Assembly: GCF_963676475.1 (NCBI RefSeq)
Contig: NZ_OY781107.1
Span: 186,001-250,000, forward strand
Length of the DNA: 64,000 bases
Direction: 5' to 3'
DNA from: an uncultured Celeribacter sp.
GTDB taxonomy: Bacteria > Pseudomonadota > Alphaproteobacteria > Rhodobacterales > Rhodobacteraceae
Shown: in pieces, positions 8,401 through 16,196 of the stretch
How the letters are laid out: every line of letters begins with the position of its first letter
How positions within the stretch are numbered: position 1 is the first letter of the stretch
The notes under the pieces: generated by a model
Told to the model about the DNA's origin: nothing
The model's input: only the letters and a program-made list of their open reading frames with translations
Database searches by the model: none
Made by a program: the position numbers and the translations under genes

Positions 8401-9736
8401 AGGTCAGTCGCAAAAGACCGTCGGCATCCTGCATTTCGTAGCCCTGACTGCCGTCGGAATACTCGGACACGTCGCCGGTGAATCCAGTGACACCGATGAA
8501 ATCGCCATCGGAAATGCCGCTGTCGTTGCGGGTGTTGACCCAAGAGAGATCATAACCCAAAAGCCCGTCCGAGGCCTCGGTGCTGTCCACCGTCGCAAGG
8601 CCAGCGACATTTTCGAGATCGACCACGGCGCCCGGATCGAGCTGAGTGCCATCGGCCGCCGCATTGACATAGCGGTTCCCGCTGGCCTCGGTTTCGAAAC
8701 TCTGCGTGATCGAAATCGGGTCCCAGACATCCGCGACCGTGACGGAAATCGCACGCGTGTCCGTCGCGCCCTGGTCGTCCGTGACCACCACGGTCAACTC
8801 ATAGGTGTTGTCGCCATCGGCATCTTGCGGCGCCTCGAAATCGGGCGGCGTGTCAAAGGTGATGTCCCCGGTTTCGCTGTCGATCGAGAACAGCGCGGCA
8901 TCGTCGCCCGTCAGGCTATAGCTCAGCACCGCACCACTGTCGGCGTCCGTTGCGCTGACCGCCACCACGCTCCCTTCGGCGTTTTCATCCACCACGATGG
9001 CCGCGTCATCGACGGTCAAAACGGGGGCGTCATTGGTGCCCGTGACCGTCACCGTGACCGTGGCTGTGTCGGTTCCGCCTTTGCCGTCGGAGACCGTGTA
9101 GGTGAAAGTGTCCTCCACGGTCTCACCTGCGGCGAGAGCATCGAATGCAGCCCCTGCGACATAGCTGATCTGACCATCGTCAAAGCCGATCACGGCGCCC
9201 AGGCTGGAAAGCCCGTCGACGGCGGTGATCTCCATCGCATCGCCATCGAACTCATGATCATTGGCCAAAAGCGCGTCCGCACTCAGCAGGGTTTCCTCGT
9301 TTTCGGTCGCTGTCGCCGTGTCGTCGCCGGCCAGAACGGCGTTGTTCGTGCCATCCAGATAGAGCGTGTAGTCATCGGCTTCGAAATAGAGCGCTTCGAC
9401 ATTTTTCAGCGTGGAAAAGCCCTCCGGGCGCCCCGCGTCGTCATATGTCGTGACATAGGCGGTGGTGCTGCGCGCCCAACCCCAGCGGGAGAACCCGAAA
9501 GACAGCCAGATGCTCGTGTCGAAAATGGACTGCGTAAAACTAACCGTGTCAAACCCCGCGCCCCCGTCGATGAAATCGAGACCCTTTGAGGCCGAGATGG
9601 TGTCATCGCCGCGGAACCCGAAAATCATATCGTTTCTGTCCGTCCCGGACAGTGTGTCGTCAAAGCGGGTGCCGAATTCCCGATTGGTCTTCGACCATCC
9701 CCGAGAAAACGCGCTAGAATGAGCTTTATGCGCCAT
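5474..9736 (-). CDS. Large extracellular nuclease with RTX-type, cadherin-like and EEP domains (ExeM/NucH-like)
   Basis: A 1420-residue modular secreted protein. Residues 22-67 hold hemolysin-type calcium repeats (DDTLSGTDRNDMIFGFRGDD, then FIDGGAGFD). Residues 155-235 form a VCBS/cadherin-like domain and 237-340 a cadherin domain (DENAEGSVVAVSATD). Residues 342-545 and 550-752 are two homologous beta-sandwich modules, each starting SQSFETE and sharing LLDTTGQDIDDLDIEGAWQT. Residues 765-1020 are an OB-fold/LTD-like segment as in ExeM nucleases. From 1045 to the end lies an endonuclease/exonuclease/phosphatase domain with ALQEIENNG, LLGDMNSY and SSDHDPLI catalytic motifs. There is no Sec signal; the acidic repeats suggest type I secretion. 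A likely role is degrading extracellular DNA for phosphate or biofilm turnover. AGGAAG lies 5 bases before ATG 9736. It stands alone on its strand. Confidence 0.88.
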   Translation of the reverse strand: MAHKAHSSAFSRGWSKTNREFGTRFDDTLSGTDRNDMIFGFRGDDTISASKGLDFIDGGAGFDTVSFTQSIFDTSIWLSFGFSRWGWARSTTAYVTTYDDAGRPEGFSTLKNVEALYFEADDYTLYLDGTNNAVLAGDDTATATENEETLLSADALLANDHEFDGDAMEITAVDGLSSLGAVIGFDDGQISYVAGAAFDALAAGETVEDTFTYTVSDGKGGTDTATVTVTVTGTNDAPVLTVDDAAIVVDENAEGSVVAVSATDADSGAVLSYSLTGDDAALFSIDSETGDITFDTPPDFEAPQDADGDNTYELTVVVTDDQGATDTRAISVTVADVWDPISITQSFETEASGNRYVNAAADGTQLDPGAVVDLENVAGLATVDSTEASDGLLGYDLSWVNTRNDSGISDGDFIGVTGFTGDVSEYSDGSQGYEMQDADGLLRLTFDTVDLSARAEHTVVNLSLDAFLNETGWESDDLVAIYVETNLGRVNLLDTTGQDIDDLDIEGAWQTLSTTLGADVTKATLVVELDSNSASETLYIDNIAIEEVFYLSQSFETESTGGRYEDAAADGGLVDLGTVVDLENVDGLASVDSTAASEGLLGYDLTWVNTRDDTGLSDGDYVGVQDYTGTVGAFSDGEQGYELSDADGLLRLTFDEIDLSAVGEVTLSVDAFVQSTGWEADDLIAIYVETDQGVISLLDTTGQDIDDLDIEGAWQTLSTTLGADIDTAQLVVELDSNSSSEALYVDNIVVTSDPEAVQDDEDTPEITLISAIQGTGDRAAMEGAAVTVSAIVTQITYSSDGTAVGFYLQEEDVDSDGDGATSEGIYVYNGGSYDVTVGDLVEVSGTVAEYYGLTQLSSVSDVTIVSSGNDLPTAVTVALSGDVAQDYEALEGMRLSLVSGTGDALTVNENFNLDRYGQVSVSAGTLTQPTQIYDAQTEAAEIAALMEANENASLLLDDGSTAQNPSVISYLPGGGGDDGDGVLDSGDDFGDAGTTVRLGAEVAGTVEGVLGYSYDEWTLNVTDTIEFVDGTNEEAREAAPADVGGSLQVASYNVLNFFTTLDDGSQTGPNGDLDPRGADTADEFTRQADKLVEGLIGTGAEVIALQEIENNGTEAISTLVDMMNTEGTGATYAYVDPTGTGDFIGSDAITTGILYDSSAVTLIHSDFIVYEESSADATYAIASALGDLVGESFYDYQRNRPSVAATFMDNESGETFTVVSSHFKSKGDSDLQDVADAAESWLASHVGDADYAAVEGLLADLYADPNFDQGNGQGFWNQVRLDAAVELADWISTEYGVDGTGVSNYVLLGDMNSYAEEDAVQYLDDDAGLVDLIDQFIGQDEAYSYVFDGQQGTLDQGLADAEFASNVTGVDEWHINADEPDLIGYDSSFKDPAFYNDGVYASSDHDPLIIGLEFDTFILA

Positions 9737-9954
9737 TTTTCTTCCTAGTGCTGAGTTAACAAAACCTTACGTACCAAGCTTTCATTCCTCCGTAACATCC
9801 TCATGAAGTCTATTTGCACGTTACGTCACTTTTTCGGCGCAGGAGACGAGATCACATTTCATGAGCAGTTTTATGCACACTTTCCACGCCTCCGGCAGGC
9901 GAAGGCAGGGAGAATGAGACGGACATGTGCCGCAGAGCGCGCCTGCGGCAGGAT

Positions 9955-11124
9955 TTACGACAGGGGCAGACGTTGCCGCACCAAAGTTGTCCAATAGGAA
10001 CTGCCCCAGGCGATCACGTCGTCGTTGAAATCATAGAGCGGGTGGTGCAGCGCCGCCGACGGGCCGTTGCCGACATTGATCATCGCGCCCGGCACTTCAT
10101 TGAGCATGAAAGAAAAATCCTCCCCGCCCAGGGTTTGCGGCATGTCGAGGTGAACGTTTTCCACGCCCGCCACCTCCTGCGCGGCTTTGGCGGCCAGTTC
10201 GGTTTCACGCTCATGGTTCACCGTCACCGGGTAGTGCCGCAGGTATTCAGTCGTGCCCACCGCGCCATAGGCGGCGGCAATGTTGCCGACCATGGCGGTC
10301 AGGCGCTCCTCGATCATGTCGCGCACCTCTTCGCGCAGCGTCCGCACTGTGCCGGTCAGGGTCACATCCTGCGGAATGACGTTGAACGCATTGCCGGCCT
10401 GAATGGTGCAGAGCGAAATTACTGCACTGTCGATCGGGTCCATGTTGCGCGAGGTCAGCGTCTGAACCGCCTGCAACAGTGCCCCCGCGATGGGCAGCGG
10501 GTCGATGGTCTGTTCGGGCCGCGCCGCATGGCCACCGCGCCCGGTGATGGTGATTTTCACCTCATCGACCGAGCCCATGATCGGCCCCGAGTTGATGGTG
10601 AACTGCCCGACCGGCAAGTTCGGACGGTTGTGCATGCCGTAGACCTCATCACAGGGCCAGCGGGTGAAGAGCCCGTCCTCGATCATCGCCCGCGCACCAG
10701 CCCCGCCCTCTTCGGCGGGTTGGAAGATCACCACCACGGTCCCGTCAAACGCCCGGCTCTCCGCCAGATGCCGCGCCGCGCCCAAAAGCATCGTCGTGTG
10801 GCCGTCATGGCCGCAGGCGTGCATTTTACCCGGCACTTGCGAGGCGTAAGGCTTGCCGGTTTCTTCCACGATGGGCAGCGCATCCATATCTGCGCGCAAA
10901 CCGATTCTGCGCCCGGACATGTTGCTTTGCCCCCGGATCACGCCAACCACGCCGGTCTTGCCGATGCCTTCATGGACCTCGTCAACGCCTGCGGCACGGA
11001 GCGCCTCGGCCACCTTCTGCGCCGTGCGCTCCACGTCATACAAAAGCTCCGGGTTCATATGCAGATCGCGGCGGAATTCCGTCAGATCCGCAACCTGTTT
11101 GGCGACCCAATTCTCGACAGCCAT
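9955..11124 (-). CDS. M20D-family amidohydrolase (hippurate/N-acyl or N-carbamoyl amino acid hydrolase type)
   Basis: A 389-residue cytoplasmic zinc amidohydrolase of the usual length for the family. Metal and catalytic motifs are visible: ADMDALPI, MHACGHDGH (residues about 101-109), FQPAEEGGAGARAM, and GGEDFSFM near the C-terminus; the dimerisation domain contains GRGGHAARPEQTIDP. These enzymes release an amino acid from an N-acyl, and sometimes N-carbamoyl, derivative. GGAGG lies 7 bases before ATG 11124, one base after the stop of the ATC-hydrolase gene, so it is the last gene of the transporter operon. Its position after an ATC-hydrolase homologue suggests N-carbamoyl-L-cysteine as a candidate substrate, but this is inference; hippurate-like or N-acetyl substrates are equally possible by family. 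Confidence 0.88.
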   Translation of the reverse strand: MAVENWVAKQVADLTEFRRDLHMNPELLYDVERTAQKVAEALRAAGVDEVHEGIGKTGVVGVIRGQSNMSGRRIGLRADMDALPIVEETGKPYASQVPGKMHACGHDGHTTMLLGAARHLAESRAFDGTVVVIFQPAEEGGAGARAMIEDGLFTRWPCDEVYGMHNRPNLPVGQFTINSGPIMGSVDEVKITITGRGGHAARPEQTIDPLPIAGALLQAVQTLTSRNMDPIDSAVISLCTIQAGNAFNVIPQDVTLTGTVRTLREEVRDMIEERLTAMVGNIAAAYGAVGTTEYLRHYPVTVNHERETELAAKAAQEVAGVENVHLDMPQTLGGEDFSFMLNEVPGAMINVGNGPSAALHHPLYDFNDDVIAWGSSYWTTLVRQRLPLS

Positions 11125-11125
11125 C

Positions 11126-11620
11126 TCAGGCCTCCTTCTTCATTCTGTAGCGAAAATCGCAGTGGCTCGCGCCTTTCATGATCGTCTGGGTCCGGGTCAT
11201 TTCGATCTCCGGGTTGTAGCCGATGCAGAAATCGCCATCGCGGTTGCAGGACAACAGATGGCCGATGTCGCCCAACCCCATCTCCTGATACATCTCCGCA
11301 TATCGGCATTTCACCACGTTGAAATCCATCTTTTCCTCGGACATCTCGATGGTCTCAATTCTGAGCGCATCCTCACGGGTCCAGTTCGGCTGGATCGCGG
11401 CAAAATCCGTCAGGTCTGGCGCATGGCCCAGCTCTTCGGCCAGCATCTGACCTTGTTCGATTGCGGATTTGGAACAGGCCGCCCCGATCACGGCCTCGGC
11501 CTCTTCGCGACCCGTGCGCTCGGTGATCACGTCGAGCACATGTTTGAGGATCATCGCCTCGATGCGGCGGCGGAGCAGGATCGGAACGTCGTTCAGGTCC
11601 ATCTTTTTTTCTTCGGTCAT
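11126..11620 (-). CDS. L-2-amino-thiazoline-4-carboxylic acid (ATC) hydrolase family protein
   Basis: A 164-residue protein of the ATC-hydrolase family (PF14196 type). Visible features are Cys49 in GAACSKSAIEQG, the FNVVKCRYAEMYQEMGLGDIG block with a second Cys, the LLSCNRDGDFCIGYNP block with further Cys, and a C-terminal KGASHCDFRYRM. The characterised Pseudomonas enzyme opens the thiazoline ring to N-carbamoyl-L-cysteine; most homologues are uncharacterised and the family name may not describe the reaction here. The ATG overlaps the stop of the preceding oxidoreductase gene (ATGA) and AAGGAAG lies 7 bases upstream, so translation is coupled. The neighbours (class V PLP enzyme, FAD oxidase, M20 amidohydrolase) are consistent with processing of a sulfur- or nitrogen-containing amino-acid derivative. 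Confidence 0.82.
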   Translation of the reverse strand: MTEEKKMDLNDVPILLRRRIEAMILKHVLDVITERTGREEAEAVIGAACSKSAIEQGQMLAEELGHAPDLTDFAAIQPNWTREDALRIETIEMSEEKMDFNVVKCRYAEMYQEMGLGDIGHLLSCNRDGDFCIGYNPEIEMTRTQTIMKGASHCDFRYRMKKEA

Positions 11621-12918
11621 AGGTTCACTTCCTTATGGTCCTGACGTTTGAGCCAGGCCAGATAGGTGGGGGCAAAGCGGCGCACGAAACCATGCGCCGG
11701 GAAAGGATGCGGCTCGGTCACCGGCAGGGCCAGTTCATCTTCCGGTTGGCCGGTGGCGGCACGCGCCAACTCGCGGCCCAAAGAGGTGCCAAGCGCCACG
11801 CCACGCCCATTGCACCCGACCCAGGCCCAGCCATCGGGTCCGAGTTTATGGACACGCGGGAAGCGATCCCAGTTCATGCCGATATAGCCCGACCAGACAT
11901 GGGTCATTTCCGGCACGCCAAGCTCGGGGAAAGCCTCGGCGAGGCTCTTCGCGGCTTTCTTGCGCACGCGGTTGGCAACGTCAAAAGACCCCATCACGGC
12001 ACCGCCGGTGATCAGGCGATTGCGCGCGTCATAGCGGAAGAACCGCAAATCGCCGCGCGTGTCCGAGACCGCCTGACGGCCCGGCAGGATTTTCTGACGC
12101 AGGTTGTCGCCCACAGGCTCCGTCGCCATTTGCCAGCTCAGCACCGGCACCACGGAATGCGCAATCCGAGGCGCCAGACGCGGAGCCAACTCGCCCGTGT
12201 AAGCGTTGGTGGCAAGGATCAGTGCCCGAGCCTTGAGCGTGCCCTGCGCCGTTTTGATCACCCATTCAGAGCCGACGCGCTCATAAGAGATCACCGGACT
12301 GTCCTCATGGATCACCGCCCCCAGATGCTCCGCCACCCGCGCCATTTCACGTGCCAAGGCGAGCGGATTGATATGGCCGCCCGTGGGGTTGAACATGCCG
12401 CCGTACCAGAAGTCGGTGCCCAGAATGTCGGCGCATTGTTGCGCGTCTTTCAACTCCGCCGGAAAGCCATAGCGCTGCCACGCATCGACCCGTTTTTGCG
12501 ACAGTTTCACACGTCCGGGGCTATGGGCGGGTTGGAACCAACCGTTCTGTTCGGCCTCCGCCTGCATGTCGAATTCACGCACCAGATCAAAGAGCACATC
12601 GCCCGAGTTGCCGATCAGCCGGACCATGCGTTTGCCGGTCTCGCCATAGCGCGACACCCAGACATCGGGTTCGGCAGAGGTCAGGATCGGAATGACCTGA
12701 CCGTTGTTGCGGCCCGACGCGCCCCAGCCTGCGGCTTTGCCTTCGACAACGGTGACCGCATGGCCGCGTTTGCGGGCCTCAATGGCGGCGGAGAGGCCGG
12801 TGAACCCCGCGCCAATCACGGCGACATCGGTTTCCTCGACGCCTTCGAGCGGTGCGGAAAGCGGGCGGTCGGGCGCGGTGGCGGCCCAGAGGGATTTCGG
12901 AAAGTCGACAGACATCAT
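11617..12918 (-). CDS. FAD-dependent amine/amino-acid oxidoreductase (DAO, PuuB-like)
   Basis: A 433-residue flavoprotein of the DAO superfamily. The N-terminal dinucleotide fold is clear (DVAVIGAGFTGLSAAIEARK, then GASGRNNGQVIP, the latter typical of gamma-glutamylputrescine oxidase-like enzymes), and the C-terminal FAD contact is WVGCNGRGVALGTSLGREL. It probably oxidises a primary or secondary amine of the imported compound to an imine or aldehyde. ATG 12918 is chosen over upstream ATG 12969 because it overlaps the stop of the preceding PLP-enzyme gene (ATGATG with TGA at 12915-12917) and is followed at once by the conserved MSVDFPKSLWAAT start. Its own stop overlaps the ATC-hydrolase start. 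It is the third-last gene of the operon. Family certainty is high, substrate unknown. Confidence 0.85.
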   Translation of the reverse strand: MMSVDFPKSLWAATAPDRPLSAPLEGVEETDVAVIGAGFTGLSAAIEARKRGHAVTVVEGKAAGWGASGRNNGQVIPILTSAEPDVWVSRYGETGKRMVRLIGNSGDVLFDLVREFDMQAEAEQNGWFQPAHSPGRVKLSQKRVDAWQRYGFPAELKDAQQCADILGTDFWYGGMFNPTGGHINPLALAREMARVAEHLGAVIHEDSPVISYERVGSEWVIKTAQGTLKARALILATNAYTGELAPRLAPRIAHSVVPVLSWQMATEPVGDNLRQKILPGRQAVSDTRGDLRFFRYDARNRLITGGAVMGSFDVANRVRKKAAKSLAEAFPELGVPEMTHVWSGYIGMNWDRFPRVHKLGPDGWAWVGCNGRGVALGTSLGRELARAATGQPEDELALPVTEPHPFPAHGFVRRFAPTYLAWLKRQDHKEVNL

Positions 12919-14540
12919 GCCGCTCCTTCCGGAATCAGGCCGGTGACTTCCTGTGGCAGCCAGAACCAACGCAGCGCCTCTTCTTCGGCGGAGAGATCCG
13001 GCCCGGCACAGCAGTCGAGCGTTTTGGCGGTCTCGGCCAAGGCCTCAGCCTGCGCGAGGCAGCTGGGGAAATCAGGCACTGTGTCCATTTGGGACGATTG
13101 GCTTTCCCAAAGCGCAGAAAGTGCGGTGGGACAAGTGTCCTCAAAACTGGGCGTTGCACGCCATATGCCCTCGACCGCATCGAGTTGGTAATAGGCCAGC
13201 ATGTCGAGACCGTGTTCGGCGACAAAGCGGATCGCGCTCGCGATCTTGTCCACGTCTTCCTCCTCGAAGAACCAGTTCACCCCGAACCGCGCCCAGCCGG
13301 GGCGGAAGATCGAATGACCGCGCTGAACGGCGGCCTCGTGGCGCGCGCTTGTGGTCAGGTCGATGTCGAGTAAGGAGTGCCCGTACGGCCCGGCACAGGA
13401 ACAGCCGCCACGGGCCTGAATCCCGAACAGATCATTGAGCAAAGCCACGACATAGTTGTGGTGCAACAGCTTGCCTTTGACCCGCAGGTTGAACGAGAAA
13501 ATCCCCAGACGCGGCACATTGGACGGCCCCAAAAGCTCCATCCCCGGAATGGCGCGCAGCGCCTCTTCCATCCGACGGGTCAACACGGTTTCGCGGGCCT
13601 CGACACGAGCCTCGTCCATGTCGCGCTTGAGCTGCATCACCATGCCGGCGCGGATGTTGTCGACGATGGCGGGGGTGCCCCCCTCTTCGCGATGCTCGGG
13701 ATCGGTGATGTAGCTGTGACCCTCAGAAGTCACATAGCTCACCGTGCCGCCGCCTATAAGCGTCGGGCGGTTGGAGTCAAACAGGCTGCGTTCGGCGATC
13801 AGCACACCGGAGGCACCGGGGCCGCCGGGGAATTTATGCGGCGAGATCACGGCGGCGTCGATCCGGTCGCCTGCACCCTCAGAGGTTGCCGAAAGTTCCA
13901 CCGGCATATAGGGCGCGGCGGCGGCGAAATCGGCGACGCAGAAAGCCTCGTGTTCGTGAAGCAGCTTGGCAATCGCTCGCAGGTCGGTGCGCACGCCGGT
14001 GACGTTAGACGCGGCCGAGAAGGCCCCGATTTTGAGCGGGGCGTCGGCATGGGAGTTCAGGGCCTGTTCCAGCGTTTCCAGACAGATCGTCCCCGCCGCA
14101 TTCAAGGGAATGCGCACCAGTTCCGCGCCACTTTCCCGCCAGGGCAGATCGTTGGAGTGATGCTCATAGGGGCCGACAAAGACGACGCCTTGCGCGAGGC
14201 CTTTCATCGCAAAGGCCCGCACCAGCTTGTCCACCGCGCCGGTCGCGCCAGAGCCGGTGAAAATCACCGCGTGGCCCTCATCCGCATCGACCGCCGAACG
14301 CACCGCTTCGCGCGCCATTTCGCGCAACTGCGTGGTGCGGCGCCCGACAAAGGACGTCTCCGTATGGGTGTTCCCGTAGTAGGGCAGAACATGGGTGCGG
14401 ATCGCGTCTTCGATGAACCCAAGTGCCCGGCCGGAGGCGACGTAATCGGCATAGATCAGGGCGCGGGGTCCAAAGGGGCCGGAGATGGCCGCCCCCTCAC
14501 CGATCAGAGCGCTTCGAATATCTTTAAATTCCAGTGACAT
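12915..14540 (-). CDS. Class V aminotransferase / cysteine desulfurase-like PLP enzyme
   Basis: A 541-residue fold-type I PLP enzyme, longer than typical cysteine desulfurases (about 400) because of a C-terminal extension after residue 430. The PLP lysine is in VISPHKFPGGPGASG (about residue 235). A cysteine cluster RGGCSCAGPYGH near residue 385 lies where the desulfurase catalytic loop Cys is found. The N-terminal part has ADYVASGRAL and FTGSGATGAVDKL, as in NifS-like proteins. It could remove sulfur from cysteine or act as a lyase or aminotransferase on a related substrate. It is the first enzyme gene after the ABC ATPase (9-base gap) and overlaps the FAD oxidase by ATGA, so it is part of the transport operon. 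Desulfurase activity is inference from the Cys loop and from the ATC-hydrolase neighbour. Confidence 0.82.
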   Translation of the reverse strand: MSLEFKDIRSALIGEGAAISGPFGPRALIYADYVASGRALGFIEDAIRTHVLPYYGNTHTETSFVGRRTTQLREMAREAVRSAVDADEGHAVIFTGSGATGAVDKLVRAFAMKGLAQGVVFVGPYEHHSNDLPWRESGAELVRIPLNAAGTICLETLEQALNSHADAPLKIGAFSAASNVTGVRTDLRAIAKLLHEHEAFCVADFAAAAPYMPVELSATSEGAGDRIDAAVISPHKFPGGPGASGVLIAERSLFDSNRPTLIGGGTVSYVTSEGHSYITDPEHREEGGTPAIVDNIRAGMVMQLKRDMDEARVEARETVLTRRMEEALRAIPGMELLGPSNVPRLGIFSFNLRVKGKLLHHNYVVALLNDLFGIQARGGCSCAGPYGHSLLDIDLTTSARHEAAVQRGHSIFRPGWARFGVNWFFEEEDVDKIASAIRFVAEHGLDMLAYYQLDAVEGIWRATPSFEDTCPTALSALWESQSSQMDTVPDFPSCLAQAEALAETAKTLDCCAGPDLSAEEEALRWFWLPQEVTGLIPEGAA

Positions 14541-14549
14541 GGTAAAACC

Positions 14550-16196
14550 TCAGGCGACATTCGCGTGCAGCGACGGGGGTGTCCAGTCGCGGCCAGGAAT
14601 GGAAGACAACAAATTCTGCGTGTAGGGGTGCTGCGGGTTGGCGAAGACCTCGGCGGTGGGCCCGTGTTCGACGATCTCGCCTTTTTGCATGACGATGATC
14701 CGGTCGCAGAGCTGGGCCGCGACGCGCAGGTCGTGGGTGACGAACAGCAAGGACAGGTTGAGCCGGTCGCGCAGCTCCGCCAAGAGTTTGAGCACCTGCG
14801 CCTGCACCGAGACATCCAGCGCGGAGACGGGTTCGTCGGCGACGATCACCTTCGGCTCCATCGCAAGGGCGCGGGCAATGCCGATGCGCTGACGCTGACC
14901 GCCGGAGAACTCATGCGGGAAACGGTTGGCGGCGGCGGGGGACAGCTCGACCAGTTCGAGAAGTTTTTTGGCATCCTCGCGGGCCTTTTTCGGATCGGCC
15001 CCGTGCACAATGGGGCCTTGGGCGATGAGATCGACCACACGTTTGCGCGGGTTGAGCGAGGCCATCGGGTCCTGGAACACCATCTGAATATGCTGACGCA
15101 GGGCGCGCAATTCTTTCGGCGTGGCGGCCAAAAGATCGGTGCCGTCCAACTCGACGGAGCCGTGATCGCATTCCAGAAGCCGGGTGACGATGCGCGACAC
15201 GGTGGTCTTGCCAGAGCCGCTTTCGCCCACCACGCCAAGGGTCTCGCCCTGACGCAGCTCAAAGGTGAGATCCTTGACCGCCGTCACCGCTTTGCGCTTG
15301 CCCGACAGCAATCCACCACGCGCGGCAAAGGTCTTTTTCAACCCCGTGCCCTTGAGCACGACAGGCGCGTCAGAGGCGGCTTTGACCGGCGGCGGGGTGA
15401 GCGCGGGCACGGCGCCGATCAGCGCGCGGGTGTAGGGGTGTTGCGGGTGGTTCAGAACGGCATCGGTCGTGCCGCTTTCGACCAGCTCACCCCGGCAGAG
15501 CACGGCGACCTTGTCGGCGATCTCCGCTACGACACCAAAGTCATGCGTGATGAAAAGAACGCCGGCGCCCTCTTCTTCTTGGAGCTCGCGAATGAGTTTC
15601 AGGATTTGCAACTGGGTCGTCACATCAAGCGCCGTGGTCGGTTCATCCGCGATGATCAGCTTCGGCGAAAGCACCAAAGACATGGCGATCATCACCCGCT
15701 GACGCTGGCCACCGGAGATTTGATGCGGGTAGGCGTTATAGGCCGAGGCGGGCTCCGGGATGTGAACGCGCTCCAACATCTCAAGCGCGCGGGCCTTGCG
15801 CTCCGCCTTGGTCATCTTGGTGTGCAGCCGCAGCACCTCGTCGATTTGCCAACCCACGGTTTTCTGCGGGTTGAGCGCGGTCATCGGCTCCTGGAAGATC
15901 ATCGAAATATCGGCGCCGCGCAGCTTGCGCATCTCGGCATCCGATTTGCCGCGAAGCTCTTCGCCCATAAAGCGGATCGCACCACCGGTGACACGCACAT
16001 GCGGCTCCGGCAGGAGGCCCATGATGGCGCCTGCACAAAGCGATTTGCCGGAGCCACTTTCGCCAACGAGACAAACGATTTCGCCCGCGTTGATGGTCAG
16101 ATCGAGGCCTTCGAGCGCGAAAGCACGGTCCGCGCCCTTGGGCAGGGAAATCTCCAGCTTGCACAGATCGAGGACGGGAGGAGGTGTCTTAGTCAT
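14550..16196 (-). CDS. Peptide/opine-type ABC transporter, fused dual ATPase (DppD-DppF type)
   Basis: A 548-residue cytoplasmic protein with two complete ABC domains. The first (residues 8-265) has Walker A GESGSGKS, signature ISGGQRQR and Walker B LIIADEP; the second (about 285-530) has GESGSGKTT, FSGGQRQR and VIVADEP. Each is followed by the oligopeptide-transporter C-terminal segment (NHPQHPYTRALIGAVP; ANPQHPYTQNLLSSIP). It energises uptake through the two permeases encoded just upstream. Its ATG overlaps the stop of the DppC-type gene (ATGA at 16193-16196). Fused D/F ATPases are common in Rhodobacteraceae; the other dipeptide-type operon in this window has the same arrangement. Confidence 0.93.
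   Translation of the reverse strand: MTKTPPPVLDLCKLEISLPKGADRAFALEGLDLTINAGEIVCLVGESGSGKSLCAGAIMGLLPEPHVRVTGGAIRFMGEELRGKSDAEMRKLRGADISMIFQEPMTALNPQKTVGWQIDEVLRLHTKMTKAERKARALEMLERVHIPEPASAYNAYPHQISGGQRQRVMIAMSLVLSPKLIIADEPTTALDVTTQLQILKLIRELQEEEGAGVLFITHDFGVVAEIADKVAVLCRGELVESGTTDAVLNHPQHPYTRALIGAVPALTPPPVKAASDAPVVLKGTGLKKTFAARGGLLSGKRKAVTAVKDLTFELRQGETLGVVGESGSGKTTVSRIVTRLLECDHGSVELDGTDLLAATPKELRALRQHIQMVFQDPMASLNPRKRVVDLIAQGPIVHGADPKKAREDAKKLLELVELSPAAANRFPHEFSGGQRQRIGIARALAMEPKVIVADEPVSALDVSVQAQVLKLLAELRDRLNLSLLFVTHDLRVAAQLCDRIIVMQKGEIVEHGPTAEVFANPQHPYTQNLLSSIPGRDWTPPSLHANVA

Noticed and set aside
5522..9589. Very long plus-strand open frame opposite the nuclease gene
   Set aside because: It is Arg/His/Ile-rich with no domain and mirrors the repetitive acidic codons of the nuclease on the other strand. 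The minus strand has a ribosome binding site and clear domains.
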